From Microvirga alba (GTDB lineage: Bacteria; Pseudomonadota; Alphaproteobacteria; Rhizobiales; Beijerinckiaceae), in contig NZ_JADQDO010000004.1 in NCBI RefSeq assembly GCF_015694465.1, positions 248,001 through 312,000 of the forward strand: 64,000 bases of DNA, written 5' to 3'. Shown piece after piece: positions 44,963-53,990 of this stretch. Each line of letters starts with the position of its first letter. Position 1 is the stretch's first letter. A program made the translations under genes and the position numbers. The notes beneath the pieces were generated by a model that was given only the letters and a program-made list of their open reading frames with translations, did not search any database and was not told the DNA's origin.

Positions 44963-45263
44963 TCTCTGTGAAATACCCTCTTGGATCAGACGACCCTAGT
45001 TCCCATCATCGTAGATAATATTATCACATTTGCATAATTGGCGATAGCCGAGCCCCCGGTCTGCGTTCCCGGCGGCCGCACCGCGGGAACCTTTGTCCTC
45101 GTTATCCTGAGCGCCGCGCCGCTTCGATTGCAGCCGTTCGCGCGCTCCACCATCGAAGCGGCAATCTTGTCGAGCACGGCATTGCAATTTTCATCACATT
45201 GATCTCGCGTGAGACGGGAGAATGACGTACACAATTGCATCCCCAATTTCGTGCAGGGCAGAC
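44963..45263. promoter_or_regulatory. Divergent LysR / kduD region with LysR-type box
   Basis: 301 bp. The clearest element is the 12-bp perfect palindrome GATAATATTATC at 45015-45026, AT-rich and of the T-N11-A type used by LysR proteins. A small minus-strand frame (44986-45246) has no family signal and is left out. The kduD promoter probably lies around 45180-45240. Confidence 0.5.
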
Positions 45264-46022
45264 ATGAACACGGTCTTCGATCTCAGAGGAAAAACCGCAG
45301 TCGTCACCGGTGCCAATACGGGCATCGGGCAAGGGATTGCGCTTGCCCTCGCACAGGCCGGGGCAAATATCCTCGCAGTGGGCCGCTCGACGATGGCGGA
45401 GACGGAAGAGAAGATCGCATCGACTGGTACCGCGTTCCGCGCCATCGCGGCTGATCTCTCGACCCTCGCACCAATCGATAAGATCCTCGATGCCGCCGAG
45501 GATCTGGGCGGGCGCATCGACATTCTCGTGAATAACGCCGGCATCATCCGACGAGCAGACGCAATCGACTTCACTGAGGCCGACTGGGATGATGTGATGG
45601 ATGTAAATCTCAAGACCACCTTCTTTCTCGCCCAGGCCTCCGCGAGGAGGATGCTGAAGGATGGTAAGGGCGGTAAGATCATCAACATTGCTTCGCTTTT
45701 GTCGTTTCAGGGCGGCATCCGCGTCCCGTCCTACACCGCGAGCAAGAGCGGTGTCGCGGGCCTGACCAAACTGCTCGCAAACGAATGGGCAGCGAAAGGC
45801 ATCAACGTTAACGCCATCGCGCCCGGCTACATCGTAACCAACAACACCGAGGCGCTCAGGCAGGACGAGAAACGAAGCGCAGATATTCTCTCGCGCATTC
45901 CGGCCGGACGCTGGGGAAATGCGGAAGATATTGGCGGCGCTGCCGTGTTCTTAGCATCAGACGCCGCAACATATATTCACGGCGTCGTGCTTCCGGTCGA
46001 TGGTGGCTGGCTCGCGCGTTAG
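45264..46022 (+). CDS. kduD: 2-dehydro-3-deoxy-D-gluconate 5-dehydrogenase
   Basis: Short-chain dehydrogenase of 252 residues that reduces 3-deoxy-D-glycero-2,5-hexodiulosonate (DKII) to KDG, the step after KduI. Motifs are TGANTGIG (15-22), NNAG (91-94), S145, and Y158-TAS-K162, followed by the family-specific TNNTEALRQDEKRSADILSRIPAGRWG. The ATG at 45264 follows AGGGC; the frame is open to 45222. It is convergent with the transporter/kduI operon whose chemistry it completes. Confidence 0.88.
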   Translation: MNTVFDLRGKTAVVTGANTGIGQGIALALAQAGANILAVGRSTMAETEEKIASTGTAFRAIAADLSTLAPIDKILDAAEDLGGRIDILVNNAGIIRRADAIDFTEADWDDVMDVNLKTTFFLAQASARRMLKDGKGGKIINIASLLSFQGGIRVPSYTASKSGVAGLTKLLANEWAAKGINVNAIAPGYIVTNNTEALRQDEKRSADILSRIPAGRWGNAEDIGGAAVFLASDAATYIHGVVLPVDGGWLAR

Positions 46023-46099
46023 GCCCGCGAAATTCGTTTGCCTGAACGGCTCGCACGGCAAGAGTTCAGGCGAGATGCGGACGGCTGGCGCGGTTCACT

Positions 46100-47173
46100 C
46101 TAACGCCGACTGACGGCCTGCCCTTCCGAGTCGAAGATGTGAAGGTCCGGAGGGAGTGCCACGCCGATCCTGTCCCCAACCAGAAAGCGCCCCTGGCCCG
46201 GCGAGGTCAGGGTGAAAGCTCCCCCGAGAGTCGTCTTTGCGTGCAGCACGGTCTCTGCCCCAAGCTGCTCCACGAGCGTGATCTCGAGAGCCATTGCCCC
46301 TGCTTCAACTTCTGTAATATCGACCTCATGAGGTCGAACGCCGAGCGTCACCGGTGAGCCGTGAGGAAGATCGAGCCCCCAAGCAGCGTGGTGCTTCCCT
46401 CCGATATCGAGACCGCTTCCCCGCTCTGTCCGCGCAATACTCGCGTCAATAAAATTCATTCGCGGGGAACCAATGAATCCAGCGACAAAACGATTTGCCG
46501 GCTTGTTGTAGAGCTCAAGGGGCGTACCGACCTGCTCGACGCGGCCATCGCGCAAGACCACGATGCGGTCGGCAAGGGTCATCGCCTCCGTCTGATCATG
46601 CGTTACATAGATCATCGTCGCGGCAAGGCGCTTGTGCAACGCCGCAAGCTCCGCGCGCATCACCACGCGCAACTCGGCGTCCAAGTTGGACAATGGTTCA
46701 TCGAGCAGGAAAATCCCCGGGCGTCGCACGATAGCGCGACCGATCGCGACACGCTGCCGCTGCCCCCCGGACAATTGACCCGGCTTGCGATTGAGCAGCG
46801 GCTCGATCAGCAGCATGCGCGCCGCTTCCATGACGCGCGCCTCGATCTCCGTCTTCGGCATTCGGCTGTTTTCGAGGCCGAATGCCAGATTTTGACGCAC
46901 GCTCATATGCGGATAGAGTGCGTATGACTGAAACACCATCGCCAAGCCGCGATCGGCAGCCGACACATCGTTGACCTGACGATCGTCGAGATGGATTTCC
47001 CCCGAGCTTGCGTCCTCAAGCCCCGCGATGATGCGGAGAAGTGTGGACTTCCCGCAACCGGAAGGCCCAACGAAAACCACGAATTCGCCATCCCGGACGT
47101 CGAGATCGACTCCGTGTAGAACCTTGACGGAGCCGAATTGCTTTGTGACTTGGCGTAGGGCGAGATGGCTCAC
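46100..47173 (-). CDS. Sugar ABC transporter ATPase (MalK/UgpC type)
   Basis: ATP-binding subunit of 357 residues with GPSGCGKST, LSGGQRQRVAIGRA, LLDEPLSNLD and YVTHDQTEAM, then a C-terminal OB-like regulatory domain (about 240-350). The start is a GTG with GGAAAG upstream. It lies 25 bp behind the second permease. It is last in the uronide operon that begins at 55090. Confidence 0.9.
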   Translation of the reverse strand: MSHLALRQVTKQFGSVKVLHGVDLDVRDGEFVVFVGPSGCGKSTLLRIIAGLEDASSGEIHLDDRQVNDVSAADRGLAMVFQSYALYPHMSVRQNLAFGLENSRMPKTEIEARVMEAARMLLIEPLLNRKPGQLSGGQRQRVAIGRAIVRRPGIFLLDEPLSNLDAELRVVMRAELAALHKRLAATMIYVTHDQTEAMTLADRIVVLRDGRVEQVGTPLELYNKPANRFVAGFIGSPRMNFIDASIARTERGSGLDIGGKHHAAWGLDLPHGSPVTLGVRPHEVDITEVEAGAMALEITLVEQLGAETVLHAKTTLGGAFTLTSPGQGRFLVGDRIGVALPPDLHIFDSEGQAVSRR

Positions 47174-47198
47174 GGCTTTGTCTTTCCGGATTGCTGCG

Positions 47199-48251
47199 TC
47201 ATTTCAGACCCGTATTGGCGATACCGCTGGTGATGTAGCGCTGAAGGAACAAGAAAATCGCGGCAACAGGCAGGATGGATATAACCGTCATCGCCAGCAC
47301 ATAGTGCCATTGCACGTTCAACTCTCCAGAGAACGCATTGAGCCCGACCTGCAACGTGTATTGCTCCTTGCGCGAGAGCACGATCAGAGGCCAGAGGAAA
47401 TCGTTCCAGCGCCACATGATCGAAAAGATTGCGAGCACGGCGAGTGCGGGCGCCGCCAGCGGAAGAACGATGCGCCAATAAATCTGCCACTCAGAGGCCT
47501 TGTCCATCCGCGCTGCGTCGATCAATTCGTCCGGGATCGTGAGCATGTATTGGCGCAGCAGAAATACACCGGTCGGCGTCGCAACCGTTGGCAGGATGAC
47601 GCCCCAGAGCGTGTCGAACAGCTGCAGTTCGTTCACGACCAGGTAGAGCGGGACGACGATGACCGAGAGCGGCACCATCAACGTCGCGAGGATAATACCC
47701 AGAACGGCGGTTCTTCCTTTGAACTCATATTTGGAGAGCGCGAAGGCCGCCATTGAATTGACGATAAGCGTGATGATGGTTGCCATCACCGTCACGAAGA
47801 TCGAATTCTGGAAATATCGCAGAAAGTTGAACTGCTGCAGCGGTTCGGTGTAGTTGCCGGTCGCAAGCCGAACCTCCCGTTCCGGGATCCGCTTATCGAT
47901 TGGCACGCGAATGATCGTTTGCGGGTCGGCAGGGTCCACCAACTGCGCCGTCAGCCCAACTCTGCGCACTTGCGCGAGCACCCGCTCGCTTCCGTCATCC
48001 TGTTTTACCCGATAGAGCGGAAGAGGTTTCTCGTAACCGGATACGGCTGCCATGCGCGTGTCAAGAGGCAGGAATGTCGGCGGAAATTCCGAGAGATTTG
48101 CTGGTGTCTTGAACGATGAAAGCGCAAGCCAAAGGATAGGACCGAACATCAGGAACAGCCCAAGACCGAGCCAGACATAGGCGAGGACATCGGTCCAGTG
48201 CCACCCCTTGCCGCCACGGCGACGGAGGAGAAAGGTCGAGACCGCGCTCAT
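47199..48251 (-). CDS. Sugar ABC permease (MalG type) with a periplasmic insertion
   Basis: Inner-membrane permease of 350 residues, about 70 more than usual. After helix 1 and the FKTPANLSEFPP motif there is an insertion of about 75 residues rich in charged and hydrophobic residues (YRVKQDDGSERVLAQVRRVG, IIRVPIDKRIPEREVRLATGNYTEPLQQF) before the YFQNSIF motif. The EAA loop is AARMDKASEWQIYWRIVLPL. The ATG overlaps the MalF-like stop (ATGA). The insertion may contact the binding protein or ligand. Confidence 0.87.
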   Translation of the reverse strand: MSAVSTFLLRRRGGKGWHWTDVLAYVWLGLGLFLMFGPILWLALSSFKTPANLSEFPPTFLPLDTRMAAVSGYEKPLPLYRVKQDDGSERVLAQVRRVGLTAQLVDPADPQTIIRVPIDKRIPEREVRLATGNYTEPLQQFNFLRYFQNSIFVTVMATIITLIVNSMAAFALSKYEFKGRTAVLGIILATLMVPLSVIVVPLYLVVNELQLFDTLWGVILPTVATPTGVFLLRQYMLTIPDELIDAARMDKASEWQIYWRIVLPLAAPALAVLAIFSIMWRWNDFLWPLIVLSRKEQYTLQVGLNAFSGELNVQWHYVLAMTVISILPVAAIFLFLQRYITSGIANTGLK

Positions 48252-49276
48252 CGGTTACCCTCCCGGTTGCGGCGATTGGAGGCCATAAGCTGCAGCAAGG
48301 TTAGCCCGACCAGAACCACCCCCATAAGGATCGAAGCTGCCGAGGCGAGGCCGAGATTGCGCAACACATGCGCAAAGCCCGTCTCGTAGATATATTGAGT
48401 AATGAACAATGTGCTCGTTCCAGGGCCACCACCCGTCAACACATATGCCTCGTCGAAGATCTGCACGGCACGGATCAGCGCGAGGGTGATGACGACGAGC
48501 AGATTGGGCCAGAGCAATGGCAGCGTTATGCGCCAGAAGGTGCGAAGGCGGCCTGTGCCATCCATCATCGCCGCCTCATAGAGATCGCGCGGAATGGCCT
48601 GAAGGCCCGCCAGCAAAATCAAGGCGTAAAATCCGAGATGGGCCCATACCGACACGAAGATAGCCCAGAACATGGCCCAGTTTCGTTCGGCGAGCCACAG
48701 CGTCCGGTCGAACCCATAGTCAACGAGAACCGCATTCAGAAGTCCGTCGCGTTGCAAAATCCATTTCCAGATCAAGCCGACGACCACTGGCGACAAGAGG
48801 ACCGGAAAAAAGAAAACGGCGCGCCAGAAACCGCGGCTCCGCATCTCGCGGTTAAGAACCAGCGCCGTGCCAAGGGCCGCCAGAACCAGAACCGTGACCT
48901 GGACGAGAACGAAGAAGATCGTGTTGTGGATACTCTGCCAGAACGCATCTTCGCGACAGGTCGCAGGCTGTGTGTAGTCGCCACAAGCGAACAGCGTTCG
49001 ATATTGCTCGAAGCCGACGACATGACGCTCTCCAAAGAAGATTGCCATGCCGCCGGTGAAGGAATAGGCGAGATTGATCGCAACGGGAATGAGAACGAAC
49101 ACGCCGAAGATCAACATGTTCGGAGCCAGGAACACGGCCCCCATGCCGCCAAGGCCGAACCGCCTTTGCACGAAGCTCATAGGTGCGTTCAACGCGCCCA
49201 TGACCAGTCGAAGCGGAGCCGCCAGGACGATGGACAGGCTGGGCGCCTGTCCTCTGGTTTCACTCACGATGCTCAT
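48248..49276 (-). CDS. Sugar ABC permease (MalF type)
   Basis: Inner-membrane permease of 342 residues with six helices and a 30-residue cytoplasmic start. The EAA-type loop reads YEAAMMDGTGRLRTFWRITLPLLWPN. A periplasmic loop after helix 1 carries two cysteines (FACGDYTQPATCRED) that may form a disulfide. It is 15 bp after the binding-protein gene and overlaps the MalG-like start by four bases. Confidence 0.88.
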   Translation of the reverse strand: MSIVSETRGQAPSLSIVLAAPLRLVMGALNAPMSFVQRRFGLGGMGAVFLAPNMLIFGVFVLIPVAINLAYSFTGGMAIFFGERHVVGFEQYRTLFACGDYTQPATCREDAFWQSIHNTIFFVLVQVTVLVLAALGTALVLNREMRSRGFWRAVFFFPVLLSPVVVGLIWKWILQRDGLLNAVLVDYGFDRTLWLAERNWAMFWAIFVSVWAHLGFYALILLAGLQAIPRDLYEAAMMDGTGRLRTFWRITLPLLWPNLLVVITLALIRAVQIFDEAYVLTGGGPGTSTLFITQYIYETGFAHVLRNLGLASAASILMGVVLVGLTLLQLMASNRRNREGNR

Positions 49277-49290
49277 GATCGGAGATCCAG

Positions 49291-50562
49291 TTAGCGGGAC
49301 GCCTCAGCGACCTTCTGCTTAATATCCTCCTCGATACGGACATAGGCATCGGCGAGTTGCGCTTCCCCGGAGACAACTTGACCGAGGCGACTGATCGCGG
49401 CCGCATAGATGGCACCCGACCACTTGTAGCTCTGCATCTTGAGCGCGAGCGGAGAGGCGCTCTGCGTCGCCTTCAGGAAGGTATCGAGAGACTTCTTCAC
49501 GTTCGGATCCTTCGACTTGAAGTCGACGCCCTTGGCGGCCACACCTTGATGCGCCGGCAGGAAGAGCGTGCGCTCCGAGAACTCCCGTACCACAGGTTCG
49601 CTCGCCAGATACTCCATTACGCGGGCGACTTCCTTCGGGTGCTGCGAGTACTTGACCGCGACCAGCCCGGCGCCGCCCGGCATGCCGGTGCAGGCAGCGG
49701 GGCCACACGGCTCGGAACCGGCCGACCAATCGAATTTGTCGCCGATCTTCTGCGAGAATTGTGCCACCTGCCAGGAACCGGAGAAGTAGACGGCGACCTG
49801 TCCATTCACGAACTCATCGTTCGCGCCCTTGTAGGTCGTGCCGGCCACGCCGCCCCAGATCTCGCGGGGCATGGTGCCGTCCTTGTGCCAGTCGGCGATC
49901 CGCTGCGCCATGGCCTTGAAGCCCTCATCGACCAGGGCGGGCTTTCCATCAGGTCCAATCACCTTCGCGCCCATGGAAATGGCAGGCCCCATGAAACGGT
50001 GGCCGGAGCGGTCGAAGGCAAGAGCGATCGGAACTTTCTGGTTCTGCGCAACCTTGCGAGCTGCGGCCGCCCACTCGTCCCAGGTCGCCTTGTCGCCTGG
50101 AACCGGCACGCCCGCCTGCTCGAACAGGGTCGTGTTGACGAGCGGCCCCGTGATCGTGAGTTGGGTCATGAACCCGGGCAGTGCGTTGCTGCCATCATCG
50201 CGCATCCAGTCGAGCGTGCTGCTGAAGCTTTTCTCGAATGTCGCGGCGTCCTTCAAATGCGCACGCAAATCGAGCCAGTGCTTGGCCTGGGATTTCAGCT
50301 CCACGACCCGCACGATGTCGGGACCGCGCCCAGCCTCGAGCTGCACGGGAAGCTGGTCCTTGATCACGCCGAACGCGACGTTGTCGATAACGACCTTGAT
50401 ATCCGGGTTCTGCGTCTCGAAACGCTTCACGATATCCTGAAGAACCTCGCCTTCATTGCCGTCGGAGTACCACATGATGCGCACTTCGGTGGCGGCGAGA
50501 GATGCCGAGGCGCTGAGCGTCAAAGCCAAGGCGCCGAGCGTCAGTTTTTTAAAGCCTTTCAT
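49291..50562 (-). CDS. Sugar ABC transporter substrate-binding protein
   Basis: Periplasmic binding protein (family 1 solute-binding) of 423 residues with a Sec signal ending ASASLAATE. It begins VRIMWYSDGNEGEVLQDIVKRFETQNPDIKV, typical of the UgpB/MalE class. The ATG at 50562 has GGGAGG six bases upstream; a GTG one codon before is also open. It follows the 849-residue enzyme gene by 28 bp, so an oligosaccharide related to that enzyme and the GH105 is the likely ligand. Confidence 0.88.
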   Translation of the reverse strand: MKGFKKLTLGALALTLSASASLAATEVRIMWYSDGNEGEVLQDIVKRFETQNPDIKVVIDNVAFGVIKDQLPVQLEAGRGPDIVRVVELKSQAKHWLDLRAHLKDAATFEKSFSSTLDWMRDDGSNALPGFMTQLTITGPLVNTTLFEQAGVPVPGDKATWDEWAAAARKVAQNQKVPIALAFDRSGHRFMGPAISMGAKVIGPDGKPALVDEGFKAMAQRIADWHKDGTMPREIWGGVAGTTYKGANDEFVNGQVAVYFSGSWQVAQFSQKIGDKFDWSAGSEPCGPAACTGMPGGAGLVAVKYSQHPKEVARVMEYLASEPVVREFSERTLFLPAHQGVAAKGVDFKSKDPNVKKSLDTFLKATQSASPLALKMQSYKWSGAIYAAAISRLGQVVSGEAQLADAYVRIEEDIKQKVAEASR

Positions 50563-50590
50563 CACTTTCCTCCCATGATGAATTCTGGTT

Positions 50591-53140
50591 TCAAGCGGTC
50601 TTGAGCTGTGCCTGCCGCCATTGATTTTGGGAGGGAAGCGTCACACGCGCTCCCTCCGGAAAAGCCGTCAGTTCGCCGGACAAGGTCCAGCGTTTCGGAT
50701 CCAGGATATCATTGCCGACCTCAATAGTCGCATCGGGACGGCACGAGACGGAGCCGAAATCGGGATCGTTCAGAACAAGTCGTCCGGCAGCGTGCTCGAC
50801 AACGGAGAGCTCCGCGAAACGTTCGGCGAACGCTTTCAGGTTTCCCTCCGTCGCCATATCCGAGAGCCGCACGATCCACCGGCCGCGATGACCGGCAAGA
50901 CGAATCTCGCACCCGGCGGTCGGTCCCGTCGTCACGCGCTCGACAGGACCGCTCGCGACCAGCAAGCAGAGGCCGTCGCCGGAGCGGACGATGACACGGT
51001 TGCCGTCATAAACGACCTCGTCCATCTCGACCTCGGGCAGCCAGGCATGGGTGAAGTCGGGCTGGGACGGGTGCGCTGCGAAATCGACCACCGCTAGGGA
51101 ACGGTATTGCTGCACCCGCGGCACGGTTCCGCAGCCGCCCCAATAGGAAGGACGACCATAGCCGCTATGAATCACTTCTCCCGGATGGTTGATCCAGATT
51201 TGTGATTCCGGCCTGTCGCCGAGGCGCAGATGGAGCATCGTCTCCTGATAGCCCCACTCGCCCGCGCGGTAGGCGGCGATGCTGCCGAGAGCGTAGGCCT
51301 TGGTCTTGAAATGGTAGAGAGAGGCAATACCGTTCTCGCCCTGCCTGTAGCGCCACTCGTAAGCTTCATCACCCTTGTGATCGGCGATGGCTGCGAGGCA
51401 GGGATGGATCTCCAAACCCTTTTCGCTGAAGCACAGGGCGAGTTGCGGCAACGCGTGGAACCGTCGGCCGAGCCACCCCTTGCCAAACGCGAGATAGGCG
51501 ATTCCCGACAGTTCAAGAGTGCGGCCGGGCCGGAGGGTATGCTCGTAGCTGCGCCCTTGCGAGGCGGTCATCAGCCCATGATGGCTCGACAAGGCCATGA
51601 TCTCAAGAAGACGACGAATGGCAGCTCCCGAGCGCTCACGGATCGCGGCGTCGGGCGACAGTGCGTAGAGCGCGCACAATCCTTTGAGGTCAATCGGGAA
51701 GTACGGCGCGGAATTCCATTCGGCCATTTCACAGGCTTCGAAATGGGTCAGCCATTCAAGCAGGCGCTGGCGGCCGATCTCAGCCTGCTCGCGTCCCTGG
51801 CGGCCGGAGCGCGTGAAGGTCTTTTCCGGAAAGAGCGTGCCGGCCAAATGGCAAGCCGTGTGGAAAAGCAGCGCATGGTTCTCGCTGAAGTACCACATCA
51901 CGTCGTTGCCGGGCTCGTCCATCCAGTAACGGAAGCGCAGGATCACATCGTCCATGCGCGCCCGTGTCTCGGGGGAAATTCGCTCAGGCCAGGCGATGCG
52001 GCACCAGAGCAGCGGGACGAGCAGGAAGTCCGCGCAATCATGGCAGTCGCCAACGATCGGAAGGCAGGACTCGATGATGCGATCCGTCTCGAGACCACCG
52101 CGGTCGAGCGCGAGACGCGCGAGAGCCGCGACCATGTCGCGCTCGCCCTTCTCCGCCACGTGATCAAGAACGATATGAGCACGAGCCTTCAAATCAGGCG
52201 TTGATCGGGGGGCGTCACCAAGATGGCAGATCTCGACGCCCAGGACTCGTGTCGCTGTGAATGCTCCGTCACTCAACGTGACGTCGAAGTGCCGGAAATC
52301 CGCGGGCAGGTCTTTTGCATCGGCGAGCGAAATGCGTTTTGCCCCGGCGGGCAGATGCCGCTTCAATTCGACATTGCCCTCGGTGGACATGAAGTCCCCG
52401 CGCACCTCGACATGGACATCGAGTGCATGACTTGCCGGCTCGTCGAAAACGATCGCAATTTCACCACTGTCGTAGAACGGCTTTTCGAAACGCATGCCCT
52501 CCAGCATTCGCTCGACGGCACCTGCACGGGCGCCATCGATCGAGGTCGGGAGCGCGACGGTCAGGCCTTCTCCTTCCGACAGTTCGAGGCTGAAATAGTA
52601 GCGAGCATCGCGCTCGCAGAGATCCGCGAACCAGACGCGCACTTCGTTCCGTCCGGCTTTCAGGGGCACGTCGATGGCCGCGCCCTCCTCGAAATTGCGC
52701 TGATAGCGCGTCAGCTCGGCAACGCGCACGCCGTTCACTTCAACGAACGCGCCGCCGCATGTGGCGAAACGAAAGCGGGCAACCTGATCCTGCGCGCTAT
52801 CGAGCATGGTGCGCGCCCAGCACTCGACCCGCGTCGCGCGGAACCAGAACCCGGACAGATCCACGCGCGGGCTACCGAACGGAAACCAAACCCGCCTGGC
52901 CTCGAAGCCGGTCACGGGCTTCGGTGTCCGACCCCGATACGCCTCGATAAAATCCGTGCGGCAGGGATACTGATGCGGAATGAAGTTGCGGTCTTTCGTC
53001 AGGAAGAAGAACGCATCCATCTTCCCTTCCATCGTGCGGTCGGGAACGTCGTAGCGTTCCTCGTGCACGTTGCCTAGCTGCCAATGGCCAACGGCGTCGC
53101 CGGGCTTGAGAGAGATCGCCAGATGCATGTCGGTTTTCAT
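50591..53140 (-). CDS. Large enzyme-like protein of unrecognised family in uronide operon
   Basis: I do not recognise a named family. The 849 residues look like a multidomain carbohydrate-active enzyme: an N-terminal beta-sandwich part with a GGAFVEVNGVRVAELTRYQRNFEEG jelly-roll-like segment (about 100-220), another beta domain (about 230-330), and a helical toroid (about 350-620) holding DVMWYFSENHALLFHTACHLAGTLFP, MAEWNSAPYFPIDLKGLCALY and SSHHGLMTASQGRSYEH. A C-terminal beta part (about 620-840) follows. The SENH and GRSYEH motifs, rich in His, Tyr, Glu and Arg, are active-site candidates. The fold order resembles polysaccharide lyases. There is no signal peptide, so it would act on imported oligosaccharide. 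The ATG at 53140 lies 16 bp after kduI. Confidence 0.65.
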   Translation of the reverse strand: MKTDMHLAISLKPGDAVGHWQLGNVHEERYDVPDRTMEGKMDAFFFLTKDRNFIPHQYPCRTDFIEAYRGRTPKPVTGFEARRVWFPFGSPRVDLSGFWFRATRVECWARTMLDSAQDQVARFRFATCGGAFVEVNGVRVAELTRYQRNFEEGAAIDVPLKAGRNEVRVWFADLCERDARYYFSLELSEGEGLTVALPTSIDGARAGAVERMLEGMRFEKPFYDSGEIAIVFDEPASHALDVHVEVRGDFMSTEGNVELKRHLPAGAKRISLADAKDLPADFRHFDVTLSDGAFTATRVLGVEICHLGDAPRSTPDLKARAHIVLDHVAEKGERDMVAALARLALDRGGLETDRIIESCLPIVGDCHDCADFLLVPLLWCRIAWPERISPETRARMDDVILRFRYWMDEPGNDVMWYFSENHALLFHTACHLAGTLFPEKTFTRSGRQGREQAEIGRQRLLEWLTHFEACEMAEWNSAPYFPIDLKGLCALYALSPDAAIRERSGAAIRRLLEIMALSSHHGLMTASQGRSYEHTLRPGRTLELSGIAYLAFGKGWLGRRFHALPQLALCFSEKGLEIHPCLAAIADHKGDEAYEWRYRQGENGIASLYHFKTKAYALGSIAAYRAGEWGYQETMLHLRLGDRPESQIWINHPGEVIHSGYGRPSYWGGCGTVPRVQQYRSLAVVDFAAHPSQPDFTHAWLPEVEMDEVVYDGNRVIVRSGDGLCLLVASGPVERVTTGPTAGCEIRLAGHRGRWIVRLSDMATEGNLKAFAERFAELSVVEHAAGRLVLNDPDFGSVSCRPDATIEVGNDILDPKRWTLSGELTAFPEGARVTLPSQNQWRQAQLKTA

Positions 53141-53156
53141 GATGAAATGGCCTTCT

Positions 53157-53990
53157 CTAGCGCAGCGTCGCGACAGGAACCGGATCGACGTCGGTGTATT
53201 CCTGGTTTTCACCGGTCATGCCCCAGACAAAGGCATAAGGACCGGTCCCGGCGCCCATATGGATCGACCATGCCGGCGAAAGGACCGCATCACCGTCGGC
53301 GACGACCAGATGACGGGTCTCCTCGGGGCGACCCATCAGGTGAATCACACGATCTTCGGGAGCGAGGTCGAAATAGACATACGCTTCCATGCGCCGCTCA
53401 TGGAGATGAGGAGGCATGGTGTTCCAGGCGCTGCCATGTGCGAGATCCGTGATCCCCATTAACAGGAGCGCGGACGGCGCCACCTCCGGATGAATGTACA
53501 TGCGTAGCGAACGCTTGTTCGAGTTGCGGTCGCTACCGAGCTCGAGCAGTTTCGATTCATCGCGCGTGATAAGACGGTGGGGATAGTCGACCTGCGACGG
53601 TACGGAATTCACATAGAAACGCGCTGGATTGGCCGCATCGGCGCTCGACAGTTTCAGCCGCTGCGCGCCGCGTCCCACATAGAGGATGTCGCGGCTCGCG
53701 AGATCGAAGGATTTGCCATCAACCTCGATTCGACCGGGACCACCGAGATTCGCGATGCCCATTTCCCGATAGGACAAAAGATATGGCGTTCCAATCGGGG
53801 CCCCCTCGCCAAACTCCACGGTCTTCCTGACCGGGCGACAGCCGCCGATGATCATGCGATCAACATGCGTGTAGACGAGACGCATCTCGTCTACCGCGAA
53901 AAGCTGTTCGATCAGGAAGGTCGCGCGCAGCTCCTCCGTCGACAGGCGGGAGATCGTCTCCGGCCCGGAGCCGTAGCGAACCTCGATCAT
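53157..53990 (-). CDS. kduI: 5-keto-4-deoxyuronate isomerase
   Basis: Cupin-fold metal isomerase of 277 residues that converts 4-deoxy-5-keto-uronate (DKI) to DKII. The zinc ligands of the family are at H195 and H197 (PPHLHERRMEAY), E202 and H244 (WSIHMGAGTG), one residue off the Escherichia coli numbering by my count. The start ATGA overlaps the GH105 stop by four bases. It stands between the hydrolase that produces its substrate and the unknown enzyme. Confidence 0.93.
   Translation of the reverse strand: MIEVRYGSGPETISRLSTEELRATFLIEQLFAVDEMRLVYTHVDRMIIGGCRPVRKTVEFGEGAPIGTPYLLSYREMGIANLGGPGRIEVDGKSFDLASRDILYVGRGAQRLKLSSADAANPARFYVNSVPSQVDYPHRLITRDESKLLELGSDRNSNKRSLRMYIHPEVAPSALLLMGITDLAHGSAWNTMPPHLHERRMEAYVYFDLAPEDRVIHLMGRPEETRHLVVADGDAVLSPAWSIHMGAGTGPYAFVWGMTGENQEYTDVDPVPVATLR

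Noticed and set aside
49357..50604. Plus-strand open frame of 415 codons
   Set aside because: Antisense to the sugar-binding protein gene; Arg/His-rich translation with no family signal; a shadow of high GC codon use.
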